From Trichinella spiralis (lineage: Eukaryota > Nematoda > Enoplea > Trichinellida > Trichinellidae), in the NCBI GenBank assembly GCA_000181795.3, contig CM012953.1, forward strand, positions 522,267 through 586,266: DNA of 64,000 bases, read 5' to 3'. The notes under the pieces are model-generated. The model did not search any database, was not told the DNA's origin, and saw only the letters and a program-made list of their open reading frames with translations. Below, piece by piece: positions 15,301-38,113 of the stretch. The number at the start of each line of letters is the position of its first letter. Within the stretch, counting starts at the first letter, position 1. The translations under genes and the position numbers were made by a program.

Positions 15301-18300
15301 CTTTGTTTACTTTTATATGCAAAATTTTTTTTGTTATCCTTCTCTGTTTTTTTCTTTCTTTTTCTTCTTAATTATCTTTTTCAACTTACCGTACACTGAA
15401 TGAAAAAAATTCAATTTTTTTGTATCATTTAATTTTGAAAAATGAACTCTTGTTATTAATTTTTTTTCAAATAATAAAGTGAAAAATTTGGGTCGAAAAG
15501 GTTATTCTATTCGTTTTCCGCTCGCACGAACGCTGACAATAAATAGACAATTCCGCTTTTGGAATTTTCAAAATCAAACGAAAAATTCAAAATTTATTTA
15601 AAATATATTTTGAAATTTCAACAACAACAACAATAATAATAATATTGAAAACGATCAACAGATTATCAAGAATTTTTTTAAAAACTGTTTATCATTTGCT
15701 GAAATCAAAATTTTTTCTAATTTTACCATGTTTCTTTTTTTTAACTATGAATAAATAGAAATAGTGGGAGAATCTGGTGATTTTTTTGACAAAATTTTTG
15801 ACGTTGGTTTTTGATCATCATTATTCGACAGACAACGGCAACAAATATTGCTTGTCAACTGGTGAAACAATTGTCGGAACGAGATGCGTCGGTTTTTTTT
15901 GCTTTTTAAGTTTTTTTTCACCTCCAAATATTTAAAAAAAGGTGAAAAGACAAGCAACATATTTCACTTTGATGGGAAAAGAAAATTACAATTTATTTAT
16001 TCAATTGTTCAAAAGAATATTAATTTATCAATTTCCATTTCACAAGAAAAGAATATGCATAATAGTTAGCATTTGTATTTGACGTGATGAGAATTTGAAA
16101 ATGAGTTCGGCTTTTGAATGTATTTTCCAGTTGAAATTCAACCCATTCGCCCCGAATATATTTGTTGTTGTCATAATTGAATTATATTGCTTTGCTCAAA
16201 TTGATTAGAAAAATTCTCTCAATTCAATTTATATAATCATCAAAAGATAAATTTAAACCGATATTTGCATTATCAAATGGCTTTCAAATGCACTGAAATA
16301 TAGAAAAGTTGTATATACTATGTGTAACAATTGTACAATCTACGAGAAAATATGTAAATATTTTTTTTCCATTGTTAGCTTTCTTTTTGCATATTTTAAA
16401 AATTATGACGACGCTTGAAAATTTTTGAAACAACAATATCAATGTTGCTTTTGAACAAACGGTGCTGTTCAATTGTCAACAATTTCAAAAAATCATTTCC
16501 CTGATAAATCATCTTCAAACTATGATGTCAATATAGTGTTGAAAATAAAACATTTTTTATTTTTATCCAAATTTTTTTTGTTCTTTATTTTGAGAAAACA
16601 AAAAAACGCTTTGCTCAAGCTTTGCAATAATAATAATAATAATAGCAACAATAATTAATACTGATGCTGTGCTGTTTGTTGCATTGGTCAAATTTAAAAT
16701 GATTCTTTTCTGTTTAAATTATTAATTACTCCATTAAATGGAGTGTAGAAAATTGCAGTTTGTAGAAATTGTGCTTTTGAAATTTTAATTGATCGTTTGC
16801 CAAAAAATTATTTCCAAAAGCAGAACAATTGACGCATTAATTTTCAATCATTACCATAAGCAGTTGTTGTTTCTACATGGCAAAAATAAGAATTATTTCT
16901 GTTTAATTGTTGTCAAGGATGGAGAAGAATGGAATAAAATATTATAATTATTCAGTTGATTTGAAAACTTCTTTTTATTCTTAAATATACATCGAATGAT
17001 TTATGAGAGTTACTTTTTCAAAATTTCTTGAAATTTTTCTTTTTTAAATAACCATTAATTATTGATAAATAATTGTTCACCAGCGTGGAGCAAAACTTTT
17101 AAATTATTTCTAAAAACTGTTTTGCAGAAAAACTGACGTAAACCGATCTATCAACATTTTTATGTACAGTAATTTTTTTAAATTTTCCACTCGTCTACTG
17201 AGAATCTATTTTTTTTCTCGAAACATAACTGTTGAAAAAACTTTTCATAATCACAAATTTTTGTTGATTTTGTTTGTGATAGTATGAAAAAAATTATAAT
17301 AAATTTATCGAATGAAATGCTGTTCATTTGTAGACTCTGAAGAGTGAGGGGTATGAGAGCGGGAGGGGATTATGAGATTTCACTTTTCATTATCGATGAA
17401 AGTAAAATCAAGTTCAAATAAAAGCGATTCCATTTTCCAAATGCTCTTCCAAAAATAAGCGGTTCGTTTTACTTATCGTTTGTTTAGTAAATTTATATTA
17501 TTTCAATAACTTCCAGCTTTTGAAACTTTTTAACTTTACCAAATCCAAATGAATATTCATTCAATTATTACTATTATAATTATAATATACGATGAAATAA
17601 ATTTCATAAATAATACATTTGTAAAATTATTTTTTTTAATTAAAATAACATTTTTCTTTTCTTTTTCTTTGAAATTTCAAGATTTGGAAAAATCGATACA
17701 CAAGTGAAAAGAAAATACGTTGAAGTATCGGGATTATTTCTTCAATTAAATGAAATTGAACAGTCTCTCTCTCGTTTGGACTTGCTGAGCTTAATTAAAA
17801 CTATTTTGAAATTCAATTTTCCAACTCTGATTATTCAAATTGGCCAACAACTTCATTTAACACGATGAATTTTTCATAATTCTACCATCATTCTATAAAT
17901 TATTATTATATAATTCTTAGCATATTGTAAATTATTCATTTTCTATCTGTTATTGAAGATGAATGATGAATTTGGATAAAAGAAATTTCTTCTAATAATT
18001 GCAACTAAGTTGACCAACAGATTATTGCAAATTGCAACAAAACTCAAATAAATCTCACATTCTTCAACTATAAATAAAATAAAAAATTTGATAGATGAAT
18101 AATCTTTCAATGTTTTTACTTTTAATAATTCAATCCACCATGTGCACAATGACGCAGTTGAAAGTAGCAGTAGTAGTAGAATTGTTCACTTATTCCGCGA
18201 TTGAATTTGAATATGCAATTTAAACATAAATTTAAACTTTGAGAAGTGGAGGAAAATTGAAATGAAAAAGTATTTTTTTTGGTTTACAATTAAAATCCGA

Positions 18301-18940
18301 AAGCAACGCTGCTATAATATGCGCATCAATTGATTGACGAAGCGTTTTAATTTTTTTTTCTTTTCACTCGTAGACAAAATACATTTTTTTCGAAATATTT
18401 TTCCAACTAGACTTGTGAAAAAAGTATTCCACAAATAATATCTTTTGATTAATCAATTTGATTTAAATCTAACTCATACAGACAGATAGATATCTTTAAT
18501 ATGTTATTCATTTTTTGAAATCATAATTTTGATTATATTGAACAATCGTTTTTTCTCAACTGATATTATATTATCCAATAGATGGAATACATTTCAAATC
18601 GGAATACTTCTCTTATTAAGCTACAATTAATTGGTCGATTGGACTGACTGATCGTGTGCAAAAGAGCCTTCTAACGGCAAAGTTGTGCCTTCTCCATTCA
18701 CCGCTATTATGCAATCACGAGGTTAAAAAAATCAATGTCCAAATCTGACTAGTATTTTTTTATGGAAATTTTAAGATTCTCCTGCTATAAATAAATAAAT
18801 AAATAAACAGCTTTCAGAATCATCCAAGTTCCAATTAAAACAACCAATGTCGGGAAAATTTTTATTAATTCATCAAAAAATACATTAATAAAAATAAACA
18901 TACGGTATGGTCATCATCAATAATGCTTCATTCATGATGA
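15301..18940. other. gene-free AT-rich intergenic stretch
   Basis: No coding exon or clear RNA gene is seen over 3.6 kb between the PLR-1-like promoter region and LSM5. The sequence is low-complexity A/T with scattered ATT/AAT and CAA repeats. A short compositional outlier at about 18650-18725 (ggactgactgatcg ... ctattatgcaatcacgagg) stands out but matches no RNA I recognise. Confidence 0.45.
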
Positions 18941-19219
18941 TCAAACTTCAGGTCCTTCACCACCAGGAATTAGCATGGCGATGTGAGTGCCGTTGAGTAG
19001 AATCTGATCGAGTCTGGTGATACGTTTCCCTTCGGTAGTGGTCTCGTATTCGATCACATCTTCCAGGACAATGTTCACGTAGTCGTCGAATCCAAGCAAC
19101 GTGCCGACCAACTCTTTGTTCCCTTTCATCACGATCCACAATTTCGATCCGATGCATTTGTCGATCAATTCCAACGGCAGAAGAGTGGATGGATTCACTG
19201 CGGTCGAAGGTGTGGCCAT
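18941..19219 (-). CDS. lsm-5: U6 snRNA-associated Sm-like protein LSM5
   Basis: A single exon of 92 residues, the size of eukaryotic LSM5. Sm motif 1 reads [17 protein letters not shown] and Sm motif 2 reads [15 protein letters not shown], with the typical LSM5 ending GGEGPEV. LSM5 is part of the LSM2-8 ring that binds the U6 snRNA 3' end in the nucleus and of the LSM1-7 ring used in cytoplasmic mRNA decay. The ATG at 19219 sits just downstream of a CAA/GTT repeat and there is no alternative in-frame start. The other three splicing and chromatin genes of the window are not adjacent, so no operon is implied. Confidence 0.95.
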   Translation of the reverse strand: MATPSTAVNPSTLLPLELIDKCIGSKLWIVMKGNKELVGTLLGFDDYVNIVLEDVIEYETTTEGKRITRLDQILLNGTHIAMLIPGGEGPEV

Positions 19220-20073
19220 TGTTGTTGTTGTTGTTGTTTACAGCTGTGAAAATTTCTTGTCAAAACAAAATTTCATATTAAATCCAACAACATCAATAAA
19301 CAATTTTTCAAACAATCCAAAAATAATTATCATTTGTACAAGTGACAATAACAAGTAGAGCAAAAAACAAAGAAAAATACTCGTGATGATGATCCAAAGT
19401 TGAAATTTGCATTTCACTTTTCATTTTAATTGCATCACAACAACAGCCCGAATATTAATTAATAAAAAAGGACAGATAGTCTTCAAAATTAATAATTTTT
19501 TTAAAAAAAGCGTACGCTTTTTGTCACTGCTGCATTAAAAAAATAAAAATTAAAAATCTGCACCCACATCTGCATGCAACAAATGTGCGTTTCAAACAAA
19601 ACGGTAAATGATAATAATTCAAAAGAGCAAAAGAAAAAAAATACAAATTTTAAGCTTCTCAACCAGCGAGAAGGTGAAGATCAAAATGCGCCATATTGTG
19701 AAAGTGAGCAAAACACTGCGCACCGATTAAGCAACAAAAATAAATAAAAAAATATATATCATCACCATGATTATCAAATTGTAAAAATAATAATAATTTC
19801 ACAAAAGAAGAAGCAGTTTTGGAATGAAAAGATTAAATAAATGAAAAAGAAAAGCAGCAAACAAACAATAAACAACAACAATAGCAATAAAAATAATAAT
19901 AACAGTAACAAATGGAAAAGATAAATTTTAAATTGACCATCCATCCAAATGATGACTGATCATCATCTAAATGTTCTTAGCAGCAATACTACTACTACTA
20001 CTACTAGTAGCAGTAGTTGTAGCAGGCCACTCACCAAGCTATATATGGCTATAAATATGTCCAAGATGTGTGA
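19220..20073. other. intergenic: LSM5 promoter side and AGAP 3' flank
   Basis: AT-rich non-coding sequence between LSM5 (starting at 19219, minus) and the stop of the AGAP-like gene at 20074 (minus). A CTA/ACT triplet run lies at about 19986-20010. Nothing else is supported. Confidence 0.5.
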
Positions 20074-29820
<9,747 letters not shown>

Positions 29821-31760
29821 TTTTAATTTAAAGCAAACCGGAAGAAATGCTTTATACAAAAGGTAAGTGCTTGAAAGCAGCTTATTAAACTTCTGTTTTT
29901 CATGTTGAAAATATTTCTACTAAAGTAAATGTAAATTAATTTTATAAAACAGCCTATATTAAAACAACTTCACATAATCATCAGACATAATTACTTCATA
30001 GCAGATGACAATTCATACATCTGTTCCAAATATTATTGTTAAAAGTTAGTTTCGATTACTGTAAAAACTAAAACCAGTCAAGATTAACATATTTAAAATC
30101 AGTTGGTTTTAAACATATTCTATACGTTTTTATTAAAGAAAATCAAATATAATAAAAATTAAAACATATTAATACAATTCTCGTGCAATTTTTTAAAATA
30201 ATACTTCTTTTTGTTTACAGAAAATAGGATAAACAACATAATTACGGTAGTACGAAAGTCAAGAACAATTGTTACAGTATACAAGTACATTTAAAAACAA
30301 CAAGAATTTATGTAATTTTGGAAGTATAAATCAATATTTTAATTACTTATTTGATAAATTAATTTTTCTAAAGTAATATTTATATCTTTCAATAAATTTA
30401 ATAAGTATAAATAATGTTGAGCAATCAGCATGCTATGTACTTATCGATATACTTAAGTTATCTAAGTATTAAAAGATATTTATGGTTATATATTAAAGCT
30501 AAGTATTTCAGTAGCTGATGTTGAATTACGATCCCTCTTCAATGTATTGATTAAAATATTTGAAGATTAAAAGCATAACATATAACTAACTCATTTTTGA
30601 AATGTTCGCAGATCAGTATTTCATTTGAAATTTACAATTTTTGCAAATTGGGATTCTTTTCCGAAGAAAAACTATCACAAGCAAAGAAATAAAATAAATG
30701 AACTACTGGTGTCAGGAATCAGGAAAATCCACAGATTAATAATTGATAATATATATAAACGTTGAGAGAAGAAGCAACAAATATGCTATAGATCTTTATT
30801 AAATAGAGAAATTGTTTCATTTTTGACACATTTGAAATTCTAACTTGCAAAATGTTAACGGCAAACTGTTCTATCATGCATGTCAAAGTTATTCGTTAAA
30901 CGTCGAGTACTGCTAATCAAGTGCACACCACGTCATTTTTGAACTCAAATTAATGCTTGCTTGCCACAACTAGATTCAATTTTCAAAATGTTCATTCACT
31001 GATTTTTTCTTTCCTTGATAAAATTACACCGACAAATTCTAGTCTTTCTTTCTAAGAAAATTTCAACCTATTTTTAAAATGATTGAACAGAATTTACTAC
31101 AAGTAATTTAAACTTCACAACTACATGATGATATATATTTTCTGACCAAATTAAGTTAGAAACATTATTTCGATGCATGAATAAATATCTCAAAACAATA
31201 AAAGAAAACAGTAAAATAACACCTATCACTACATCAGGCTTATAAAACATCAGATAAATTTTTCCCAGAACAAATACTCGCAAATGGACCATACCAATAA
31301 GGCATAAAAGAATAATTAAGCTAGAATCTAGAAGTTATCAATGCTTAATCTTTTGTAACAAGTTATTCTGCTTTTGACAGCAAGTTGACAGGTTGTGCCT
31401 CACCATGCTACATGTGAACTTACGTGGATTTGAAAATGAAAACAAAATTTCATATTCTCAGTAATACAATTTTATTTATAAGTTCTGACATGAATTACAA
31501 TTTCATTTTCAAATGTACCACTGATATTTTCCAAAATGTCAATAACTGAAGTTGGATGACTTTCTAAACAAACATTATAAAAACATTTAAACGTTTCATG
31601 CTTCAAGTTAAAAAACCTACCATTTTATTCAAGGCGCTTCCAGTCATTGTGTTGGAATATTTATTATTGTCTTTAAATTTCATTTATTTCAATAAAACTG
31701 AAATTCACACGTTACTTACAGTTAATATACAATAGTTCGAGACAACCATAAAATTGAAAT
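29821..31760. other. intergenic: AGAP promoter side and GAS41 3' flank
   Basis: AT-rich and non-coding on both strands. No RNA gene, repeat family or strong promoter element was recognised. Confidence 0.5.
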
Positions 31761-32532
31761 CTATATTTTCGCCTTTTCCAAAGCGTCTTCATATTTTCGC
31801 ACTATTCCCTCTAGTAATGATACCTCTTTCTGAACATCTTGGCGAGCTTTTTGAATATTCTCGAGAATTTCCTTTCGTTTTTGCTCATAATCATGAGCAT
31901 GATGTCCAATTTTCTTGGGACTTTCTTCGGCATCCATCAATCCACTGTACATATTGGCGCACGGATTACGGAAAACAATTTCATCGTATCGTTCATCAAT
32001 CAATGGTTTTTTAATCGTATAATCGACACCTTTTTCAGAAAATAACTTAACAGTTTGATATATTGTAACCTGAAATTGGAAAAATGAAACACACATACAT
32101 AACAATAACATTACATGGAATCCTTACTGGCCTTTCACAAGAATTTTTGAAATATATTTTAATCACCGCTTTGAACTCTCCCCATCCTGTTTCATTCACT
32201 TCATAAGGAGGCTCCGAACAAACTAAAAAAACTTTTAAGAAATAATACTATCTGCACAATTTACGTAGAATAGTAGTTTTACTCCTAGTAGGTTCAGCAA
32301 AACTGCTATGCAAAGTAAACGATATCTTTCGAATAAACAATTGCAGATTTTCTTCAAAATATGGTTTCACGTACAATTTCCAACCATGTGTACGATCATT
32401 CACTAAATGACTTTTCGGGAGACTCCATGAAGCACAACCATAAACAATTGGTTTAACAATCTTGACGCCAGAAACTCTAGCGGTACCAGCTGTAGGAGTG
32501 CTCTTCTTCACTTTAGCAGGCGAACGAGACAT
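31761..32532 (-). CDS. gfl-1: YEATS-domain protein GAS41/YEATS4 (GFL-1)
   Basis: Three exons, 32532-32283, 32222-32128 and 32069-31761, giving 217 residues (human YEATS4 has 227). The YEATS fold shows VKIVKPIVYG, HGWKLYVKPYFEE, FIRKISFTLHSSF and PPYEVNETGWGEF, with the WGEF segment that forms part of the acyl-lysine pocket. The C-terminal third is a Glu/Lys-rich coiled coil that ends close to the usual family end. GAS41 reads acylated histone H3 and is shared by the SRCAP and TIP60/NuA4 complexes that handle H2A.Z. An in-frame ATG at 32550 could add six residues. The gene is divergent from the ATP synthase gamma gene. Confidence 0.92.
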
Positions 32533-33134
32533 CCTTACATTATCATACAAATTGAAATCAACTACAGTATATAAATCATTAAGTACAATCCTACTATATG
32601 ATACTGCGATTATTTATTTGTTTGACGCGCAAATTAGAATTTATTAAATTATTAATGTTAACTTTTAATTTATCATTATTATTTTTACATTTTATATTAA
32701 GTAAATTCTTAAATTAAAAAATTTTATGCTAATTTTATTTCATGCGTTTCTCACTTTATTTAGATTTTATTTTAACAAATAAAAAAGAGAGAAAGTTTCA
32801 AAACTGTAAAATCAATAGTTTAAATCGCGAATTCTTTATATCATTTTCAGTTGCAAGATTCGTACTTGACAATTATTGGTATACTATTGTGTGTTGGATT
32901 GTCTGTGATTAAAAATTAATTTTTAAATGTTCTTTTTTCATTTTCAAATCTAACGTATTGTTTTAAATTAAAATAGTGAATAGTTAATTTAAGTTAAATA
33001 TATTCTTTTTGAAGGGAAGTGCTAGATCTATTTATGCTGAAATACGAGTCTTGTTTTAAATTGTAATGCATGCCTTGTATATGATTGTTTCATACGAGTG
33101 TTACTTTTGAATATATTAAATATGCTTTAAGAGA
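32533..33134. promoter_or_regulatory. shared divergent promoter region of GAS41 and ATP synthase gamma
   Basis: Six hundred bp separate the two start codons, which point away from each other. The region is AT-rich, with no GC island, no clear TATA box at a fixed distance and no recognised motif. Bidirectional promoter function is inferred purely from gene orientation. Confidence 0.4.
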
Positions 33135-34335
33135 ATGTTTTCCTGCAATTTATTTTATTCTGGTATTGGGCCAGCGAGCTGCTTTTTAATGCAGCGGGCA
33201 GGATATGCTACACTGAAAGACAGTAAGTTTCTATTTGAAAAAGAATATGCACTGGCATGTTATTATTCAAAAAAACCTTTCATTTTAGTATCAGTTCGTC
33301 TGAAATCTGTTAAAAATATTCAAAAAATTACCCAAAGTATGAAAATGGTAGCGGCAGCGAAGTATTCTCGTTCTGAAAGGGATCTTCGCCCTGCGAGACC
33401 ATTCGGCGAAGGTTCTAAAGGTATGTATTTTATTTACCATTTTTGATTAATTTCTATTTTTGTTAATTTTATAAATTTCATTTAGAATTTTATAAATTTC
33501 TCAGTTTAAACGAAGAAACACCAAAAAAGGCGAATCATCTGATGATTGTTTTAACGAGTGACCGTGGTTTGTGCGGCGCCGTTCATTCCAACTTGGGCAA
33601 AATGGTTAAACAAGATATGCAAGACAAACCTGACAATGTAGATGTGAAAATTGTTTGCATTGGTGACAAGTCGAAGGCAATTTTAACTCGGTAAAGAATT
33701 TGTTTATTTATGCATACGAGGATTCATTTTTTTCCATAGTGTTTTTCCGGAAAACATACTGATGACCGTGAATGATATTGGGAAAAAGCCTCCGACGTTC
33801 GAAGATGCCCGCCAAATAGTGCAGGAAATTTTGAACTCTGGTTACACCTTTGACCAAGGGGACATTTATTACAATCGCTTCAAGTTTGTCTGAGAAAGTG
33901 TTGAAAATTTTCATATATTTAAATTTTATCTTCAGAACTGTCGTATCTTATCAGTCTACGAAGTCGCCAATCTTTAGTCGAGCAACGATCATGGATTCTC
34001 AGAATTTTAATATTTACGATTCCGTTGACGAAAGCACATTTGAATCTTTTTTCGAATACAATTTGACTTCATTGCTTTTTTGCGCACTTAAAGAAAATGC
34101 ATGTTCAGAGCAGAGTTCAAGAATGAGCGCCATGGATTCTGCCAGCAAGAATGCGAGTAAGAAATTCATCTTAGCATATAAATGAATTGGATAATTGGAG
34201 TATTGCATTTTTCTGTCTGTCTTTCTTTTTTTAGGTGAAATGATTCGTGTTTTGAGCTTACAGTACAATCGCACTCGACAGGCGGTAATTACCAGAGAGC
34301 TCATCGATATTGTGGTTGGTGCTTCGGCCTTGTAA
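33135..34335 (+). CDS. ATP5F1C: mitochondrial F1 ATP synthase gamma subunit
   Basis: Six exons, 33135-33222, 33289-33420, 33486-33690, 33740-33883, 33936-34156 and 34235-34335, give 296 residues (human 298). After a mitochondrial-type presequence (Arg, Ser and hydrophobic residues ending in [10 protein letters not shown]), the N-terminal shaft helix reads [27 protein letters not shown] central Rossmann-like part follows ([17 protein letters not shown]), then the C-terminal shaft helix ([16 protein letters not shown] ... [12 protein letters not shown]). This subunit is the rotating stalk that couples the proton-driven rotor to ATP synthesis in the alpha3-beta3 head in the matrix. The last donor-acceptor pair splits the conserved [11 protein letters not shown] segment, where intron position fits the frame. 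Confidence 0.95.
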
Positions 34336-34908
34336 AAATTTAAGGAATATGATTCACAGATCCAACTCTGTTGCCTGCCAGTTTTCTAAAGCTATTATTT
34401 TATTTTGCTGTGCTTTTTTCTTATCTTTGGTATTCAGTAGTTCAGTTGATTTGAAAATGAAAAAGGAATATTTATAAAATTATAATTTTGAAATAATTTA
34501 TTTCATTTAAGTGCACTTTTCAAGGTGTTTTGTAATGGAGTAAAAGTGAAATGTGACAGAATATGAGGAAAATATCATATATGAAGTAAATATTGTCAAC
34601 AATTTTGATTCACAAGCTTTTGCTATTGCAATAGTGTTCAATGAACAAAAAGATGAATAATGTAAATTTCGAAATTTTACTTAAAAATGTTCACGGTTTC
34701 ATTTAAACAATTTCGTTGTGCTAAACGGTAAGGTACAATGTTTGTCGTTGTTTATGATCAGAAATAAAATGGAAACAGAATTGTTTCATAGCCAGTTCTG
34801 TGATTTGCATATTCAAATTATACATCACAAAATATGGAACAAATATACAATAAAATAATGGGGTATAAAAAAAGTAACAATACAATAATCTCCATTCTAT
34901 ATGTACAA
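34336..34908. other. convergent intergenic gap
   Basis: This holds the 3' flanks of the ATP synthase gamma gene (plus) and the HDAC gene (minus). It is AT-rich without further features. The HDAC stop lies at about 34909. Confidence 0.5.
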
Positions 34909-37900
34909 TTATTGTTGGTTGTTCGAGTTAAAATTATAATTTTCAGGGAGTCGGAAAACGTTGGTGACATTTTCAGACTGACCGAGCGGTCTCAGAGCTA
35001 CACTGGGCGAAATGGCGACTCTTCGCAAGTGACAACTGACCACTTCTCGAATTAAATTCAAATACGAGGCGTGGTTTTGATTTTCATAATGCTTTTTCAA
35101 TTCAGGACGAAGCAAATATTTCGGCTTGAACATTTCACGATACTCGCAGGTCAGTGGAATGTGGTTGGGCACGTCTTTGCGAACCAAAAGGGACGTTTCG
35201 TACGCCCAACAGCGGGCAACATTTTTCAAAGTATAGCCACCGCCCCCGACGACCAGCATAGGCAAATTGAAATCTCTGACAAAACTAACACATACTCCGT
35301 GATCTTCGATACCCAAAGAAAAATGACCCAACCGGTCACAAGCCAACGAATCAGCTCCACATTGTAGCACAATAACAGAAGGTAGAAAGCTTTCCACAGC
35401 CAGACGCAACAACGGCTTCACCGCTTGTTCAAACGTGGCCAACGTGGCGCCCTCTTTCAGTGGAATATTTACGGCAAAATATTTTCCTGGTCCAATGCCG
35501 ATTTCATCCGGCAAACCAGTGCCAGGGAAGAATCCTTCGGAAAATTGGTGCGATGAAAATGTCAACACGCGATCACTTTGTATAAACGCTTCTTGGACAC
35601 CATCCCCATGATGGACATCAATATCCACGTACAACACTCGAGGATAATATTTCAACAGTTCCAATATGGCAAGAACAATGTCGTTTATGTAGCAAAAGCC
35701 GGAAGCTTTGGACATTTTCGCGTGATGCAAGCCACCGGACCAATTGATCGCAATGTCCGCTTTCCCATGGTTCAGATGGGAAGCAGCCGCCAAACTGGCG
35801 CCGGCATAAGAAGCACAATAATCATAAAGACCATGAAAAAATGGACAATCTGTATCTAAATAACTGCGAACGATTTCCTGATTTTGATGGTGGAAATTGT
35901 GAATGTTCAATTGTTTCAAAAAATCCACATAAGCTGGAGCGTGGAATTCTTTTAAATTTTCATCACTAGCCGGCATCGCCATATAAGTATCCATATATTT
36001 GGTCAATCCGTACTGATAAACCAAACTGTTCGTCACGGCTACTCTTTGTGGTTTCATTGGATGACCAGGTCCGTAGTGATGATCACCAACATACGGTGAT
36101 ATGAAATAAGCTACGCGTTTTCTCTTAAAAAGAAATAAAAATCAACAAAAATTTTTACCATGTTTAATTAATTGTATTCATTTAATTTTAAAAGATGAAA
36201 TGGTCCAGGTTCGGGCCATATTTTCACCTCGTTTTCTTATTGGTCATTAAATGCGCAATTTTATTGGACCTTCGGGCCGTTGTCTTATTGGTTGATTGAA
36301 ACAAGCTCAATATAATTCTCGAATAATAAATATTTTCATTATTAATGTTACGTCACTGCTATTGAAATTACGTAATTCTAAATGAAATATTCGAACCAAT
36401 GAAATGAAAAAAATATTACAGCTAATCACAACTGAAATCCAGAGATGGTTCTAGTTGACTCTTAGAGAAGGTCCCGACCTGCACCGTTCGCTAGGGATTT
36501 TTGAGGGCCTTTTCCCCCTCCTTTTCTTAGGTGACTCTCAAAGACAAAATAATGAAAATATTTATTATTCGAAAATTATTTCAATCAACGAATAAGACAA
36601 CGGTATAAAGGTCGCATAAAATAGCGCATTTAACCACCAATAATAAAACGAGGTCAAAGTATGGTCCGAACTGGACCAAACCTAAAAAGATCTTTTAAAG
36701 TGAGCACTATTTGTCGACAACGAGCGTCGTCTGGTGAATAACAAAGCAAATTACTAGCGCCGCACAGTGAGCGAAATTCAAAAAGCAGTACAATGATGTT
36801 CAATTCTAATTTATTGATGTAATTTTGTAAGATACATTTTTAAATGCAAAAAAATAAATACACAAACAAGAAAAGTTTAATTTTAACTTTCTCAGCGTGA
36901 ACGGTATTAATAAAATTTATTTCTATTAATGTTGATTATTGAAAATAAAATAACATTTAAAGCAGGCACATATTTCTTTTAACTGTTTGACATAAGCTTT
37001 TTTTATGAACTTATTTTATGCAAGCTACAAATAATAGTACTGAAAAAGCATAGCGGTTATAGTATAATTAATATTTTGTCAGTTTACTATTGTTTATTAA
37101 AAACGTTTAAATTAACATGAAAACAAAAGAAATTGACAACGGAAAGCTTTTTTCGCATTCAGAAAATTATAAATGTTGCTTATATAATTTCTGTTAAAAT
37201 ACACGCAATGCATTCTTCTTGTTTGCCACTTTGCAGTTTGGTGCCAACTGCAATTTTGATTAAAAAAATTTTCAGCTTCACACTAAGTTGCATTGGTCAA
37301 GTTTACAGCCGTATAAAAATATGTCGATAACATTAATGAGTAAATATTGGTGAAAAACTTTTCAGCAAGAGATTTGCGCCTATTGTGCCCTCGAAATGTC
37401 CCAATGTATATGCGGTGCTTTACTTCTTTGTTAATCAGTAAATTCATTTTTATTCAGAAAAATGAAAAAAACCTCAAATTATGCTGATTAAAAAATCTTA
37501 GCTGCTATATTAGTATTTTATAATAAATTCATACAACTGCAAAAAAGTATTTGCTCAGCAGATATTGCTAGTGTCAACGGCAAAAAACAATGTCCACTTC
37601 GAAAGAGAAAATAAAATTAAATGCTAAACAAAAAAGTTTAAATATTAAAAAAAAGTATCAAAAAGCTTCAAGCTGAAAAAATCAACAGGTATGGAAGCTA
37701 TGGCAAAAAATGCAAAATTAAATTATAGTGAAATAGTGTGAATTAAAATCATTAGCACAAAACATTAATTTATGAATAATGACACGTATCATTCTGTTAG
37801 CCAAGCATTGAACAAATGAAACCATAACTAGAAATAAAAATTAACCTATGAAATAAAATAATAAAAATCTTAAAAGGTACTTCTTATTTTAGAATGTTTG

Positions 37901-38113
37901 AAGCAACATAACATAGCAGTTGAAAACTGCTACTAGTTTCCTTTCCCCAATTACAATTTATTCAAAGCAAACAAAATTTCACTTTCGAAAAACCATGACT
38001 AATCTATTAATTTAACTCAATCGACGAATACGTTTTACATAAAAATATTAATATTATTGTTTATTAAACATTAAAAGTATTAGATTGTAAAAACTTACCG
38101 ATTCCACGTCCAT
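34909..38113 (-). CDS. class I histone deacetylase, HDAC3-like
   Basis: Two exons. Exon 1, 38113-38099, encodes only MDVES; exon 2 is 36123-34909. Together they give 409 residues. Catalytic elements are all present: NWSGGLHHAKM, SGFCYIND, the zinc-ligand motif DIDVHHGDGVQEAF, CGADSLACDRLG and the GGGGYTLKN loop with the transition-state Tyr. PRVLY before the DID motif and GVQEAF point to HDAC3 rather than HDAC1/2. Class I enzymes remove acetyl groups from histones in NCoR/SMRT-type corepressor complexes. Odd points: the loop after DRVLT reads SSHQFSEGFF instead of the usual VSFHKYG, and the protein stops soon after the catalytic domain with no acidic tail. Confidence is high for class I HDAC and lower for the exact subtype. 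Confidence 0.9.
36187..36700. mobile_element. foldback (long inverted-repeat) MITE-like element in HDAC intron 1
   Basis: About 510 bp made of two imperfect arms of about 150 bp in inverted orientation. The left arm starts near tggtccaggttcgggccata (36201) and the right arm, read in reverse, gives ttggtccagttcggaccata. Parallel blocks continue inwards (cacctcgttttcttattgg / gacctcgttttattattgg; cgttgtcttattggttgatt / cgttgtcttattcgttgatt). A non-repeated core at about 36440-36530 separates the arms. Both edges include ttttaaaagat-type sequence. No coding capacity is seen. It resembles a non-autonomous DNA transposon; the family is unknown. Confidence 0.75.

Noticed and set aside
18650-18730. 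Possible small RNA gene downstream of LSM5
   Set aside because: Composition differs from the flanks, but no U6, spliced-leader, tRNA or box C/D layout could be recognised.
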